A DNA stretch of 64,000 nucleotides, taken from assembly GCA_947623585.1 (NCBI GenBank), contig CANQHA010000002.1, positions 1-64,000 of the forward strand. The letters run 5' to 3'. Positions 55,669 through 64,000 of this stretch are shown here, piece after piece. Origin of the DNA: an uncultured Clostridia bacterium (GTDB lineage Bacteria; Bacillota; Clostridia; Oscillospirales; Ruminococcaceae). Made by a program: the position numbers and the translations under genes. The notes beneath the pieces were generated by a model. That model was not told where the DNA came from. It worked only from the letters and a program-made list of their open reading frames with translations, and did no database searches. Numbering within the stretch: position 1 is the first letter of the stretch; every line of letters begins with the position of its first letter.

Positions 55669-56853
55669 TTAAGCCTTTCCCTTCGAGCCCTTCAGGCCGT
55701 TCAGCTTAACGCCCGAAAGAACGTTGGTGTCAAAGGCATAGGTGATCTTTTTGTTCTCGCGGTCGCGCTCCAAAGCAAGCGATATCAGCTCGTCAAGAAG
55801 CGCGGGATAGCTCAGCCCCGCGGGCTCCCAGAGATAGAACGAAAGCGAGCCGGGTATCGAGTTAATTTCGTTGAGATAGATCTCGCCCGAGCTGTTGTCG
55901 ATCATGAAATCTATTCTTGCCACCCCCGAGCAGCCGAGCGCTTTGAACGCCTTGACCGAGAGCTCGCGGATCTTCTCGGTGTTTTCCTCCGAGATGTCGG
56001 CGGGTATGACGCGCTTTGTCGAAGCCATTCCCTTTGAGGATTTCGAACCGCCGATGTATTTGTCCTCATAGCTTAATATCTCGTCGCTGCCGACCGGCCT
56101 TTCGCAGACCGATGCGCGGGCGCTTTTTTCGTTGCCAAGCACCGAGCAGTTTATCTCGGTGAGGTTTTCTATCGCCCGCTCGACGAGCACCCTTTTCGCG
56201 TATAAAAACGCCTCCGCAAGCGCTTCCGAGAGCTTTTCGCGGTCATAAGCCTTTGAAATGCCGACGCTCGAGCCGAGGTTTACCGGCTTGACGATGACCG
56301 GATAGCCGATCTCGGCCTCGACGCGCTTGATTATTGCGTGCTCATCGGAAAGATACTCTCTGCTGTCGCACATAACGCAGTCCAAAACCGGTATATCGCG
56401 GTCGCGGAAAATGACCTTCATAGCGTATTTATCCATCGAGAGCGCCGCCGAAAGAACGTCGCACCCGACAAAAGGCACGCCGAGCATATTGAGATAGCCC
56501 GCCGCGGTGCCGTCCTCGACGTTTGTGCCGTGAACGACAGGAAAAGCGACGTCGATATAATCTATGAGCGGTTTTTGGAGCAGCTTCGGCGAGGTCCTTA
56601 TCAGCGCGGTGCGTTCGCCGACCCTCGCAAAAGCGACCTCGCAGCTTTCCGAAAGAAGCGATTTGATGTCTTTATAAGCCTCGATGTCGCCCACCCGTTC
56701 TCCCGAAAACATATTTCCGGACTTGGATATGTAGACCGGTATCACGTCGTATTTTTCGCGGTCAAGGCTTTGCGCGGCCTGAAGCGCCGAAATGACCGAT
56801 ATTTCATGCTCGACGGATTTTCCGCCGAACAAAAGCGCAACTTTGATTTTCAT
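55669..56853 (-). CDS. ddl: D-alanine--D-alanine ligase
   Basis: A 394-residue ATP-grasp ligase that makes D-Ala-D-Ala for MurF. The N-terminal motif is LLFGGKSVEHEIS (7-19), followed by FPVVHGTNVEDGTAAGYLNMLGVPFVG, ALSMDKYAMK, VKPVNLGSSVGISKA (ATP-grasp), the omega-loop region ending in SSKGMAST, and YLNEINSIPGS near the end (metal-binding Glu and Asn). It belongs to the larger Ddl subgroup near the VanA-type ligases by sequence style, but the active-site Tyr/Lys choice for D-Ala against D-lactate is not decided here. The ATG at 56853 has GGGGAGAT before it; the track ORF starts 18 codons early. It follows murF by 25 nt. Confidence 0.94.
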   Translation of the reverse strand: MKIKVALLFGGKSVEHEISVISALQAAQSLDREKYDVIPVYISKSGNMFSGERVGDIEAYKDIKSLLSESCEVAFARVGERTALIRTSPKLLQKPLIDYIDVAFPVVHGTNVEDGTAAGYLNMLGVPFVGCDVLSAALSMDKYAMKVIFRDRDIPVLDCVMCDSREYLSDEHAIIKRVEAEIGYPVIVKPVNLGSSVGISKAYDREKLSEALAEAFLYAKRVLVERAIENLTEINCSVLGNEKSARASVCERPVGSDEILSYEDKYIGGSKSSKGMASTKRVIPADISEENTEKIRELSVKAFKALGCSGVARIDFMIDNSSGEIYLNEINSIPGSLSFYLWEPAGLSYPALLDELISLALERDRENKKITYAFDTNVLSGVKLNGLKGSKGKA

Positions 56854-56878
56854 GATATCATCTCCCCAAAATGTGCCG

Positions 56879-58480
56879 TCAGTAATTATCCGGCAGGTCG
56901 TTTTCAAGTAGTATTATCTTCCTTTTGCCGTCGGTTGTCAAGGAGTAAATTTTTTTCATCGCTTCATTAAGGCTTTCCGCCGCGAATATCTTCTCCTCGC
57001 CGAAGCCTCCGCTTTTTAGGCCCGAGATGATAGCCTCGGAGTTGGTTTTTCCGACCGCGACCGCAAAATCGCAGCACTCGGCGGCCTTTTCGCCAAGCTC
57101 GAAGTTTAGCTTATACTGCTTTTCGCCGAGTTCTATCATTCCCGGGGTGCAGAGTATCCTGAAGCCGTCCATCTGCTTAAGCGTTTCAAGCGCGGCGGCG
57201 GCGCCCGACGGGTTAGAGTTGTAAGCGTCGTCTATTATAGTTGCGTCGCCGCTGTTTTTCAGCTCAAGCCTGTGCGGAACGCTTTCAAGCCGCCTGACTG
57301 CGGGTTTAAGCTCATCAAGGGGTATGCCGAGGGTGTTGGCGACGGCCGCCGCGCCGCAGATGTTCAGCGCGTTGTGAGCGCCTATCAGCTTGGTTTTGAA
57401 GCGGCACCTCTCGCCCGAGGGGGAAACGACGTCGAATTCCGAGCCGGACGCGCTCATGCAAAGATCATCGACGTAGTAGCCCTCGCGGGAATTTATTCCG
57501 TAGCCGATAAAGCGCCTGTCCTTTGCCCCCTCGCGGACGTTTTCGCTGTCGGTGTTCAGCCACAAAAAGCCGTCTTCGGGCAGGGCGTCGGCAAGCTCGA
57601 ATTTTGTTTTTCTGACGTTTTCAATGCTGCCGAAACTTTCAAGGTGCATAGGGCCCACCGAAGTGATTATTCCGTGCTTTGGGTGAACGATGTCGCAGAT
57701 CTCCTTTATGTCGCCGACGTTTTTGGCGCCCATCTCGCAGAGAAAAATGTCGTGCGTGGCCCTAAGCTCGCCCCGAACGGTCTTAACTACCCCGAGCGGA
57801 GTGTTGAAGTTTCCGGGGGTCTTCAAAACGTTATATTTAACGCTCAGCAGCTCGTCTAAGAAATATTTGACCGAGGTTTTGCCGAAGCTGCCGGTAATGC
57901 CTATCACCGTGAGGTTCGGGCAGTCTTTGAGAATCCTTTTCGCGTCGCTTGTGTAGTGCCGGTTTATCGCCTGCTCGACCGGGCGGTTTATTATGTTTGC
58001 GAGCAGCACCGCATAGGGCGAGAGCAGCACCCAAATGGTATATGCCGCCGCGAAAACGACCGTAAAGCCCCAATCGTAAAGCGCAAAGAGAACAATGGCG
58101 GGCAGAAGATATATGATACATAATGTAAAAATAAGTCGTTTTATACGGGCAGTATATTTAAGCGGTATCTTTGCGGGCTCGGGTCTCAGGCATATCGCCG
58201 AAAAGAGCAAAACGGCGGATATCGGGATCGTCAAAAGCCCCTGACCGACCGAGCTCGTCGTCAGCCCAACAGAAAGAACGGCGCAGATAAGCGATATGAT
58301 CGCGCCGGCGATATGCCCCGCAAAGAACCCCCGCGCGTTGTCTTTAAGCCATTTGAGCTGGACCTTCGGCTTATAGGAGTTGAGCTGGAACATATGGATA
58401 AAACGGCGCAGCGAAAGCCAAGCGGCCGCAAAATAAAGCGCCGTCGTCAAAACCGTGCAGGCGAGCTTGAAAAATTCCAT
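56879..58480 (-). CDS. murF: MurF-type ligase with N-terminal membrane domain
   Basis: A 533-residue protein; classic MurF has about 450 and no membrane part. Residues 1-165 contain five to six hydrophobic helices (LACTVLTTALYFAAAWLSL, HIAGAIISLICAVLSVGL, LLTIPISAVLLFSAICL, FTLCIIYLLPAIVLFAL, VVFAAAYTIWVLLSPYAVLL). From about 190 it is a Mur ligase: P-loop GITGSFGKTS (194-203), TPGNFNTPLGV, LCEMGAKNVGDI, HLESFGS, GAHNALNICGAAAVA and IIDDAYNSNPSG. It joins D-Ala-D-Ala to the UDP-MurNAc-tripeptide. The usual N-terminal UDP-binding domain seems to be replaced by the membrane part. A GGAGG site is 7 nt before the ATG. ddl, which makes its substrate, follows. Confidence 0.9.
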   Translation of the reverse strand: MEFFKLACTVLTTALYFAAAWLSLRRFIHMFQLNSYKPKVQLKWLKDNARGFFAGHIAGAIISLICAVLSVGLTTSSVGQGLLTIPISAVLLFSAICLRPEPAKIPLKYTARIKRLIFTLCIIYLLPAIVLFALYDWGFTVVFAAAYTIWVLLSPYAVLLANIINRPVEQAINRHYTSDAKRILKDCPNLTVIGITGSFGKTSVKYFLDELLSVKYNVLKTPGNFNTPLGVVKTVRGELRATHDIFLCEMGAKNVGDIKEICDIVHPKHGIITSVGPMHLESFGSIENVRKTKFELADALPEDGFLWLNTDSENVREGAKDRRFIGYGINSREGYYVDDLCMSASGSEFDVVSPSGERCRFKTKLIGAHNALNICGAAAVANTLGIPLDELKPAVRRLESVPHRLELKNSGDATIIDDAYNSNPSGAAAALETLKQMDGFRILCTPGMIELGEKQYKLNFELGEKAAECCDFAVAVGKTNSEAIISGLKSGGFGEEKIFAAESLNEAMKKIYSLTTDGKRKIILLENDLPDNY

Positions 58481-58492
58481 ACAAAACCTCCG

Positions 58493-59260
58493 TCAGTTTA
58501 TATTTAAAAACGAAGCGACCACCCGGGCGACGTACTCGGGAGCCTGCAAAAAGCTGTAATGCCCCGCGCCTTGAACCTTGACGAGCCCCGCGTCGGGTAT
58601 CAGCTTTTCCATAAGCTCGCCGTCGGAAATCGGGGTAGCGGTGTCGGCGGTTCCCCAAATCAAAAGCGTCGGCGCGGATATCTTCGGCAGGTCGTTTTTT
58701 AAGTCCTCGTTGACGACCTTGACGAGCGTTTGTCTCATTGTTGGCGAGGCGGCGTTATAATCTGCCGAGCCGCGCTTTTTCCTCATGCTTTCGACGGCGT
58801 TCGGGAACAGCTTTTTAAGCGGCGGAAGGCTCATTATCCTCCTGCCGGTCTTATAGCAAAGCAGGCTGAGCTTTTGCCCGAGAGTTTTTTTCGGCTTTAT
58901 GCCGGCGGAATCTATAAGGATTATTTTTTCGATTTCAAAGGGCAGCTCGCGCTCGGTGAGTTTTAATATCACCCTGCCGCCGAAGCTGTGACCGATAAAG
59001 ACCACCGAGCTCGGGGCGAACGGCTTTAAAAACTCAACGATGAAATCGGCATATTTTGAAACGTCCCAAGGCTCGGGGGGTTCTTCGGTGCCGCCGAAGC
59101 CCGGCATATCGGGGGCGACGGCACGGTATTTTTTCGAGCAAAGATCCAAAAGCCCGTCGAAAAGGCCGGCACGGCTTCCCCAGCCGTGAAGAAACACCGC
59201 AAGCTGTCCCTCGCCGCGGTCGAGATATTCCGTTTTCAGACCGAAAACTGTCGTTGTCAT
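58493..59260 (-). CDS. Alpha/beta hydrolase
   Basis: A 255-residue cytosolic alpha/beta-hydrolase fold enzyme. The oxyanion region is FLHGWGSRAG, the nucleophile Ser92 in GHSFGG, the acid probably Asp in LIWGTADTATP and the base His in VQGAGHYSFLQAPE, so the triad is complete. The substrate is unknown (ester, thioester or similar). A GGAG site is 9 nt before the ATG. Its stop is 12 nt before murF, so the unit is hydrolase-murF-ddl. A role connected with the wall is possible from context but not shown. Confidence 0.85.
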   Translation of the reverse strand: MTTTVFGLKTEYLDRGEGQLAVFLHGWGSRAGLFDGLLDLCSKKYRAVAPDMPGFGGTEEPPEPWDVSKYADFIVEFLKPFAPSSVVFIGHSFGGRVILKLTERELPFEIEKIILIDSAGIKPKKTLGQKLSLLCYKTGRRIMSLPPLKKLFPNAVESMRKKRGSADYNAASPTMRQTLVKVVNEDLKNDLPKISAPTLLIWGTADTATPISDGELMEKLIPDAGLVKVQGAGHYSFLQAPEYVARVVASFLNIN

Positions 59261-59297
59261 GGCAAAATCTCCGAAAGCACAAATTTTTTCATATTAC

Positions 59298-59326
59298 AGT
59301 ATATCACATCGGGCTCGGAATTTCCA
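59298..59326 (-). promoter_or_regulatory. Promoter of the hydrolase-murF-ddl unit
   Basis: On the minus strand TGGAAA (59321-59326), 17 bp, TATACT (59298-59303) with extended TGA, 38 bp before the start codon. Confidence 0.55.
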
Positions 59327-59389
59327 CTGTTTTTTGAAAGATTGCCGAAATTATTTTTAACTGTCAATATAAAGCCGTCATTTTGCCTA

Positions 59390-59418
59390 TTGAAATCGGC
59401 GGAAAAATGTGTTATCAT
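59390..59418 (+). promoter_or_regulatory. Promoter of the decarboxylase pump operon
   Basis: TTGAAA (59390-59395), 17 bp, TATCAT (59413-59418), 58 bp before oadG. The same box pair serves the lacZ-type gene. Confidence 0.7.
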
Positions 59419-59475
59419 GTCTTTAATTTGGATCGTTTCACGGTCTGATGAAATTTTTGAACCGGAGGCTGATTT

Positions 59476-59769
59476 ATGACAGTTTTAGTCGCAGGGGACC
59501 CCTCGATGGGTCTTGTCATCGGAATGGGACTCGGGACGGTCTTTATCGGGCTTATCTGCATCATCGCGATATGCTATATCATGGGTGCGCTGATAAAGCT
59601 CTTTGAGAAGAAAGCTCCCGAAAAACAGACCGAAACCGTTTCGGCGGCCGCCGCTTTGCCCGAAACGGACAAGGGCGAGCTTTTGGCAGTCATCTCCGCC
59701 GTCATCGCGGAGGAATTGGGCGAAAGCGCCGAGGCGATCAGGATAAAATCCGTTCGCAAAATATCTTAA
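59476..59769 (+). CDS. OadG-type small membrane subunit of a Na+-pumping decarboxylase
   Basis: A 97-residue gamma (OadG) subunit: one membrane helix at residues 10-40 ([30 protein letters not shown]), a polar linker, and a C-terminal short domain ([29 protein letters not shown]), which in the family holds the complex together and can bind zinc. GGAGG lies 8 nt before the ATG. It is the first gene of an operon with the biotin protein, the beta pump subunit and the carboxyltransferase. Together they decarboxylate oxaloacetate (or a related acid) and export Na+. Confidence 0.88.
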   Translation: MTVLVAGDPSMGLVIGMGLGTVFIGLICIIAICYIMGALIKLFEKKAPEKQTETVSAAAALPETDKGELLAVISAVIAEELGESAEAIRIKSVRKIS

Positions 59770-59791
59770 TCAGATTTTGGAGGAAATGTCA

Positions 59792-60151
59792 ATGAAAAAC
59801 TACCGCGTCAACGTCAACGGCACCGTTTATGAGGTCGCCATTGAAGAAATATCCGCAAGCGAAGCAAAGACCGCTTCAGCTCCCGCTCCCGCCGCCGCAC
59901 CCGCCGAGCCCGCAAAAAGCGCTCCCGCTTCCGGCTCGGGAGAGAAGATCACCGCCCCCATGCAGGGAAATATTCTTTCGGTAAACGTTTCCGCCGGTCA
60001 GACCGTTAAATCCGGCGAAGTCCTCATGGTTCTTGAGGCTATGAAAATGGAAAACGAGATCATGGCTCCGAAAGCGGGCAAGGTCACTTCGGTTTCCGTT
60101 TCAAAGGGCGCTTCCGTCGCCACCGGAGACGTTCTCTGCACTATTGAATAA
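59792..60151 (+). CDS. Biotin carboxyl carrier protein of the decarboxylase pump
   Basis: A 119-residue carrier. The N-terminus ([19 protein letters not shown]) is followed by an Ala/Pro-rich flexible linker (30-48) and the biotinyl domain, with biotin on Lys85 in EAMKMEN. It carries CO2 from the carboxyltransferase to the beta subunit. The TTG and the ATG at 59786 of the track ORF are too near the GGAGG site, so the ATG at 59792 (8 nt) is chosen. In many species this domain is fused to the alpha subunit; here it is separate, as in glutaconyl- and methylmalonyl-CoA decarboxylases. Confidence 0.9.
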   Translation: MKNYRVNVNGTVYEVAIEEISASEAKTASAPAPAAAPAEPAKSAPASGSGEKITAPMQGNILSVNVSAGQTVKSGEVLMVLEAMKMENEIMAPKAGKVTSVSVSKGASVATGDVLCTIE

Positions 60152-60166
60152 TCGCGAGGTGCAAAA

Positions 60167-61441
60167 ATGAGTGAAGTGAACCCTGTAATCGATTTCGTGA
60201 GATCAACGGGCTTCGCGCTTATCGGAAACGACCCGCGCGTGCTCGTCATGCTTCTGATCTCGTTCGTGCTTTTATATCTTGCAATCGTCAAGAAATTCGA
60301 GCCCTTGCTTCTTTTGCCGATAGCTTTCGGAATGATGCTGACAAACCTTCCCGGGGCGGATATGTTCCACGAGATTCTCTTTGCCGGAGGTCATGTGCAC
60401 TGGGACCTTTTCGGAGGAGCGGCAGTAACCGCGCAGACCGTCGAGGATTTTGCCGCTGCCGGCGTTTCTCAGAACATTCTTGACGAGCTGAATCAGCTTA
60501 TCGGGCAGACCGTGACCCCCGGGCTTTTGGACGTTTTGTATCTCGGCGTCAAGCTCGGCGTTTATCCCTGCCTCATCTTCATCGGCGTCGGCGCGATGAC
60601 CGATTTCGGCCCGCTTATCGCAAACCCGAAGTCGATGCTTCTCGGCGCGGCGGCGCAGCTCGGAATATTCATCACCTATATCGCCGCTAACCTCATGGGC
60701 TTTACGCCTCAGCAGGCCGGCTCGATAGGAATAATCGGCGGAGCCGACGGCCCTACCGCCATCTACACGACTATGATACTTGCGGCCGAGCTTTTGGGGC
60801 CAATCGCCGTCGCGGCATATTCTTACATGGCGCTGATAGGCGTTATCCAGCCGCCGATAATGAGAGCGCTTACCACCAAAAAAGAGCGCTCGATAGTCAT
60901 GAAGCAGCTCCGTCCCGTTTCAAAGACCGAAAAGATAATCTTCCCGATAGTCGTTACCGTTTTCGTAACGCTGCTCGTTCCCTCGGCGGGTCCTCTGATC
61001 GGCTCGCTGATGCTCGGAAACCTTATTAAAGAGTCGGGAGTTTGCGACAGGCTTTCAAAAACCGCTCAGAACGAGCTTATGAACATAGTGACGATATTCC
61101 TCGGCGTTTCGGTCGGAGCTACCGCCACCGCCGCGACCTTCCTCACTTGGCGCACGATAGGCATTATCGCCATGGGCATCGTCGCTTTCGGAATGGGTAC
61201 TGCGGGCGGAATACTTCTTGCAAAATTCATGAACCTGTTCCTCAAAGAAAAGATCAATCCGCTCATCGGCTCGGCCGGCGTTTCGGCGGTGCCTATGGCG
61301 GCGAGAGTTTCTCAGAAGGTCGGTCAGAAAGAGAACCCCGGAAACTTCCTTCTTATGCACGCCATGGGGCCCAACGTCGCCGGAGTTATCGGCTCGGCGA
61401 TCGCCGCGGGCGTTCTGATCTCCCTGCTGGGGCCTCAGTGA
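60167..61441 (+). CDS. Beta (ion-pumping) subunit of Na+-translocating decarboxylase
   Basis: A 424-residue polytopic membrane protein of the OadB/GcdB/MmdB family with about nine to eleven helices. Signatures are [29 protein letters not shown] (region with the essential Asp), [16 protein letters not shown] (conserved loop with Asp), [15 protein letters not shown] and [23 protein letters not shown]. It decarboxylates carboxybiotin and couples this to export of Na+. The gene lies 15 nt after the biotin protein gene, behind a CGAGGTG site. Confidence 0.94.
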   Translation: MSEVNPVIDFVRSTGFALIGNDPRVLVMLLISFVLLYLAIVKKFEPLLLLPIAFGMMLTNLPGADMFHEILFAGGHVHWDLFGGAAVTAQTVEDFAAAGVSQNILDELNQLIGQTVTPGLLDVLYLGVKLGVYPCLIFIGVGAMTDFGPLIANPKSMLLGAAAQLGIFITYIAANLMGFTPQQAGSIGIIGGADGPTAIYTTMILAAELLGPIAVAAYSYMALIGVIQPPIMRALTTKKERSIVMKQLRPVSKTEKIIFPIVVTVFVTLLVPSAGPLIGSLMLGNLIKESGVCDRLSKTAQNELMNIVTIFLGVSVGATATAATFLTWRTIGIIAMGIVAFGMGTAGGILLAKFMNLFLKEKINPLIGSAGVSAVPMAARVSQKVGQKENPGNFLLMHAMGPNVAGVIGSAIAAGVLISLLGPQ

Positions 61442-61454
61442 TTGGAGGTAAATT

Positions 61455-62882
61455 ATGGCTAAGAATCCTTTGAAAATTACCGATACGATACTCAGGGACG
61501 CGCATCAGTCTCAGGCCGCGACGAGAATGCGGCTCGAAGATATGCTTCCCGCCTGCGAGCGCCTTGACAAGATAGGCTATTGGTCTTTGGAGTGCTGGGG
61601 CGGCGCGACCTTTGACTCCTGCATGAGATTTTTGAACGAAGACCCTTGGGAGAGGCTTCGCGCCCTCAAAAAGGCAATGCCGAACACAAAGCTGCAGATG
61701 CTTTTCAGGGGTCAGAACATTCTCGGATATAAGCATTACGCCGACGACGTTGTTGACGCTTTCGTCAAAAAGTCGATAGAAAACGGAATAGACGTAATCA
61801 GAATATTCGACGCGCTGAACGATACGCGAAACTTAAAGGCCGCCATCGACGCCACGAAAAAATACGGCGGGATCTGCGAGGCCGCGCTGAGCTATACTAC
61901 AAGCCCGGTGCACAGCGAGGAGTATTTCGTCAACCTCGCAAAAGAGCTTGAGCAGATGGGAGCGGACACCATTTGCATCAAAGATATGGCGAACCTGCTT
62001 CTGCCCTATGACGCGGCGTCTTTGGTCAAAAAGTTAAAGGCCGCGGTCAAGATACCCGTTCATCTTCACACCCACAACACCACCGGCACCGGCGACATGG
62101 TTTATCTCAAAGCCGCCGAGGCGGGGGTCGATATCGTCGATACGGCGCTTTCGCCCCTTGCTAACGGAACCTCTCAGCCCGCGACGGAATCGTTGGTCGC
62201 AACTGTCGCCGGCACCGACCGCGACACCGGACTTGATCTTGCCGCGCTTTCAGACGTTGCTTCTCATTTCAGAAACGTCGCCAACAAGCTCAAAGCCGAG
62301 GGAATCTTAGACCCGAAGGTGCTCAATGTCGATACCAAAACGCTGATGTATCAGGTTCCGGGCGGAATGCTTTCAAACCTCATCAGCCAGCTCAAGCAGG
62401 CCAACGCCGAGGATAAATATTACGAGGTTTTGGCGGAGGTGCCGAACGTCAGAAAAGATTTCGGATATCCTCCTCTCGTAACGCCGACGAGCCAGATAGT
62501 CGGTTCTCAGGCGGTGCTCAACGTTCTTTCGGGTGAGCGCTATAAGGTGTTCACGAAAGAGTCGAAGGCGCTTCTGAGGGGCGAATACGGCAGGCTGCCC
62601 GGCGAGGTCAACGAGGAAGTTCGCAAAAAGGCGATCGGCGACGGAGAGGTCATCACCTGCCGTCCCGCAGACCTTTTGGAGCCCGAGCTCGAGAAATATC
62701 GCGAGGAGTGCAAAAACGTCCCCGGTTTCAACGGCTCGGAGGAGGACGTTTTGAGCTACGCGCTGTTCCCGCAGGTCGCGGCGAAGTTCTTCGCTTCGCG
62801 CCTTGCGCCCAAGGAAGAGCCGAAGCCCGCCGCAAAAGACGGTGTGCGCGAGCTGTTTGTTGACGCAAGCGCAGTTATGTGA
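61455..62882 (+). CDS. Oxaloacetate decarboxylase alpha (carboxyltransferase) subunit
   Basis: A 475-residue carboxyltransferase of the OadA/pyruvate carboxylase subunit B family. The TIM barrel begins ITDTILRDAHQSQAATRM with a metal-binding Asp, then MLFRGQNILGYKHYADDVV, IRIFDALND, TICIKDMANLL with the conserved Lys, and HLHTHNTTG with the metal-binding His pair. The conserved C-terminal part (MLSNLISQLKQ, GYPPLVTPTSQIVG) follows. There is no biotin domain at the end; it is supplied by the separate carrier upstream. It moves the carboxyl group of oxaloacetate to biotin. The gene follows the beta subunit by 13 nt, with TTGGAGG before the ATG. Confidence 0.93.
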   Translation: MAKNPLKITDTILRDAHQSQAATRMRLEDMLPACERLDKIGYWSLECWGGATFDSCMRFLNEDPWERLRALKKAMPNTKLQMLFRGQNILGYKHYADDVVDAFVKKSIENGIDVIRIFDALNDTRNLKAAIDATKKYGGICEAALSYTTSPVHSEEYFVNLAKELEQMGADTICIKDMANLLLPYDAASLVKKLKAAVKIPVHLHTHNTTGTGDMVYLKAAEAGVDIVDTALSPLANGTSQPATESLVATVAGTDRDTGLDLAALSDVASHFRNVANKLKAEGILDPKVLNVDTKTLMYQVPGGMLSNLISQLKQANAEDKYYEVLAEVPNVRKDFGYPPLVTPTSQIVGSQAVLNVLSGERYKVFTKESKALLRGEYGRLPGEVNEEVRKKAIGDGEVITCRPADLLEPELEKYREECKNVPGFNGSEEDVLSYALFPQVAAKFFASRLAPKEEPKPAAKDGVRELFVDASAVM

Positions 62883-62933
62883 TTTTTCGGGAGGACGCAG
62901 CGCCGCGCCCTCCCTTGTTTTTTCGGAGGAAAA

Positions 62934-63530
62934 ATGAGAGCACTTATCAACGGCGTCGAGCTGACGCTTGAGACCTCGCCCGAGCTTTTTTCGCCCTCGG
63001 CGCCCGATATCGGCACCCTTGCGATGCTCGATTCGGCGGAGATATCTTCAAGCGACAGGGTGTTAGATCTCGGCTGCGGCTGCGGGATAGTCGGAATATA
63101 CTGCGCGAAGAAATTCGGCTGCGAGGTCACGATGTGCGACGTTTTGCCGAGGGCCGCGGAGATCTCACAAAAAAACGCCGAGAAAAACTGCGTTTGCGCA
63201 AAGGTCTTTGTCAGCGACGGGTACGACGGGCTCCCCGACGGAAAATTCACGCTGATACTCTCGAACCCGCCTTATCACACCGATTTTTCGGTCGCAAAGA
63301 GGTTCATCGAGGGCGGCTTTGAGCGCCTTGAGCTTGGCGGCCGAATGATGATGGTGACAAAGCGGCGGCAGTGGTATGAAAACAAGCTGCGCGCGGTTTT
63401 CGGCGGGGTTAAGGTACGCGAAAAGGACGGCTATTTTGTTTTTACCGCTGAGAAACGCAGCAACCGGCCGCCTAAAAAGGAAAATCGCCGCGGCGGAATG
63501 TCTAAGAAGCTGAGGAGAAAGCGGGATTAA
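62934..63530 (+). CDS. Class I SAM-dependent methyltransferase, RsmC-like
   Basis: A 198-residue methyltransferase. The SAM loop is VLDLGCGCGIVG (about 44-55) and the N-methyltransferase motif IV is LSNPPYH (about 108-114), the NPPY type that methylates exocyclic amino groups of bases, as in 16S rRNA G1207 methyltransferase. A strongly basic tail (RSNRPPKKENRRGGMSKKLRRKRD) fits RNA binding. It follows the decarboxylase operon by 51 bp with a CGGAGGA site. Its TAA stop forms the first bases of palindromic element copy 7, so the last codons could have been altered by the insertion. Confidence 0.85.
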   Translation: MRALINGVELTLETSPELFSPSAPDIGTLAMLDSAEISSSDRVLDLGCGCGIVGIYCAKKFGCEVTMCDVLPRAAEISQKNAEKNCVCAKVFVSDGYDGLPDGKFTLILSNPPYHTDFSVAKRFIEGGFERLELGGRMMMVTKRRQWYENKLRAVFGGVKVREKDGYFVFTAEKRSNRPPKKENRRGGMSKKLRRKRD

Positions 63531-63751
63531 AAGGTATTCAATCATTCCCTCTGCCGAGGTAATGATTTCATACTATTTTAAGTCACCCCACCCCCGCAAA
63601 ACGTTTGTCGGAAAGGGGCAAATGGAGAAGCCCCCGCCCCTCGAGGGGCGGGGGCTCTCAAACTTTCCTTTCGCAGGTAGTGCGGCGGGGGTGGGGTGAT
63701 AAGCGATAGCATTCTTCTTACCCGCGGAAGCGGGGAAGATGAATACCTTTT
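63529..63751. repeat. Palindromic element copy 7 (223 bp)
   Basis: Starts AAAAGGTATTC within the methyltransferase stop codon and ends GAATACCTTTT. The left hairpin resembles that of copy 6 (TTCCCTCTGCCGAGGTAATG) and the right hairpin is identical to that of copy 6. The right spacer is the inverse of the left spacer of copies 3 and 5, so the element lies in opposite orientation. The flank 63752-63800 contains a shortened version of the outer module (CAGGTATAAA). Confidence 0.85.
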
Positions 63752-63852
63752 AAGCGGTTGCCCCGCTCTCCTCCAAAAGCAGGTATAAAGCCGCACCCCA
63801 TCAGCTCTTTCCTATCCTATCTCCCCCCTACCCCAAATCTTCCCTCAGGGTA

Positions 63853-63881
63853 TTGCCACTTTCAAAAAAATGTGCTAAAAT
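63853..63881 (+). promoter_or_regulatory. Promoter of the last gene
   Basis: TTGCCA (63853-63858), 17 bp, TAAAAT (63876-63881) with extended TGC, 25 bp before the start codon at 63907. Confidence 0.65.
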
Positions 63882-63906
63882 CGGTTATGCGAAAGGAGAG
63901 ACGGCC

Positions 63907-64000
63907 ATGCAGACAAACAAGCTCTACGAAAACACATGGGAATTCAACGAGGGCGGGGTGAGATTTTTCCTCTTGGCGGGGGCTGAAAAAGCCGCGCTTA
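63907..64000 (+). CDS. MBL-fold metallo-hydrolase, N-terminal part (cut by window edge)
   Basis: An ATG 10 nt after GAAAGGAGAG opens a frame to the window end, giving 31 residues: MQTNKLYENTWEFNEGGVRF, then FLLAGAEKAAL. This resembles the first two strands of metallo-beta-lactamase-fold hydrolases (wxi-ddgvrffLLeGeekalLIDtG). The metal-binding HxHxDH motif would be beyond the edge, so the call rests on the start alone. The track lists only a different, non-coding frame here. Confidence 0.55.
   Translation, partial: MQTNKLYENTWEFNEGGVRFFLLAGAEKAAL

Overview
The window looks like a chromosome segment of an anaerobic, Gram-positive gut-type bacterium of the class Clostridia, plausibly Oscillospirales or a relative. 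Supporting signs are SpoVG, a SigH-like sigma factor, strong AGGAGG-type ribosome binding sites, TTGACA-N17-TATAAT promoters often with an extended TG, a biotin-dependent oxaloacetate decarboxylase of sodium-pump type, RqcH, CarD, and several LPxTG-free lipoproteins. The placement is an inference from gene content, not a phylogeny. Base composition is moderately GC-rich in genes and AT-rich in promoters.

Layout. 1-49: 5' part of a tRNA-Ser. 0.3-1.4 kb: SLC13-type permease. 2.1-5.6 kb: murC-lexA-NUDIX, spoVG and an Ap4A-type NUDIX. 6-8.4 kb: a two-gene unit of a helix-turn-helix protein and a transmembrane Ser/Thr kinase with an LRR ectodomain. 9.1-14.9 kb: tRNA-Leu, a housekeeping operon (DUF1858, trmK, nif3, rqcH, membrane protein), a zinc-ribbon protein and a sigma factor. 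15-25.3 kb: carbohydrate region with a GH3 glucosidase and a divergent uronide locus: heparinase II/III lyase plus DUF5060/DUF5605 hydrolase on the minus strand, and GH88 unsaturated glucuronyl hydrolase, a nucleotidyltransferase, a DhuD-type dehydrogenase and a DhuI-type isomerase on the plus strand. These would turn imported uronide oligosaccharides into 2-keto-3-deoxygluconate in the cytoplasm. A ferredoxin-flavodoxin gene and a stump of a GH2 gene follow. 25.7-28 kb: carD, thyA-folA, tRNA-Val. 28-29.7 kb: a tRNA-tail duplication (integration scar) and a DUF4041/GIY-YIG gene. 30-36.8 kb: the F1Fo ATP synthase operon followed by a free-methionine-sulfoxide reductase. 37.4-45.5 kb: lacZ, a membrane spermidine-synthase-like protein, a MATE exporter and an acyl-CoA synthetase. 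45.7-55.6 kb: M29 aminopeptidase, a complete peptide ABC importer, two coupled lipoproteins (foldase and serine hydrolase), rnpB and another lipoprotein. 55.7-59.3 kb: alpha/beta hydrolase-murF-ddl. 59.5-62.9 kb: decarboxylase pump operon. 62.9 kb to the end: methyltransferase and the start of a metallo-beta-lactamase-fold protein.

Two things stand out. First, seven intergenic copies (219-226 bp) of a modular palindromic element occur: AAAAGGTATTC/GAATACCTTTT ends, a hairpin at each end, a CACCCCACCCC/GGGGTGGGGTG stem and a central GC-rich hairpin. The end hairpins differ between copies but keep their pairing, and the same hairpin cassettes turn up at opposite ends in different copies. I do not recognise this as a named family. 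Second, the ATP synthase operon has no separate delta gene; instead the alpha subunit carries an N-terminal stretch that reads as the delta C-terminal domain.

All assignments come from reading the translations and DNA by eye. No searches, folding programs or composition calculations were run.
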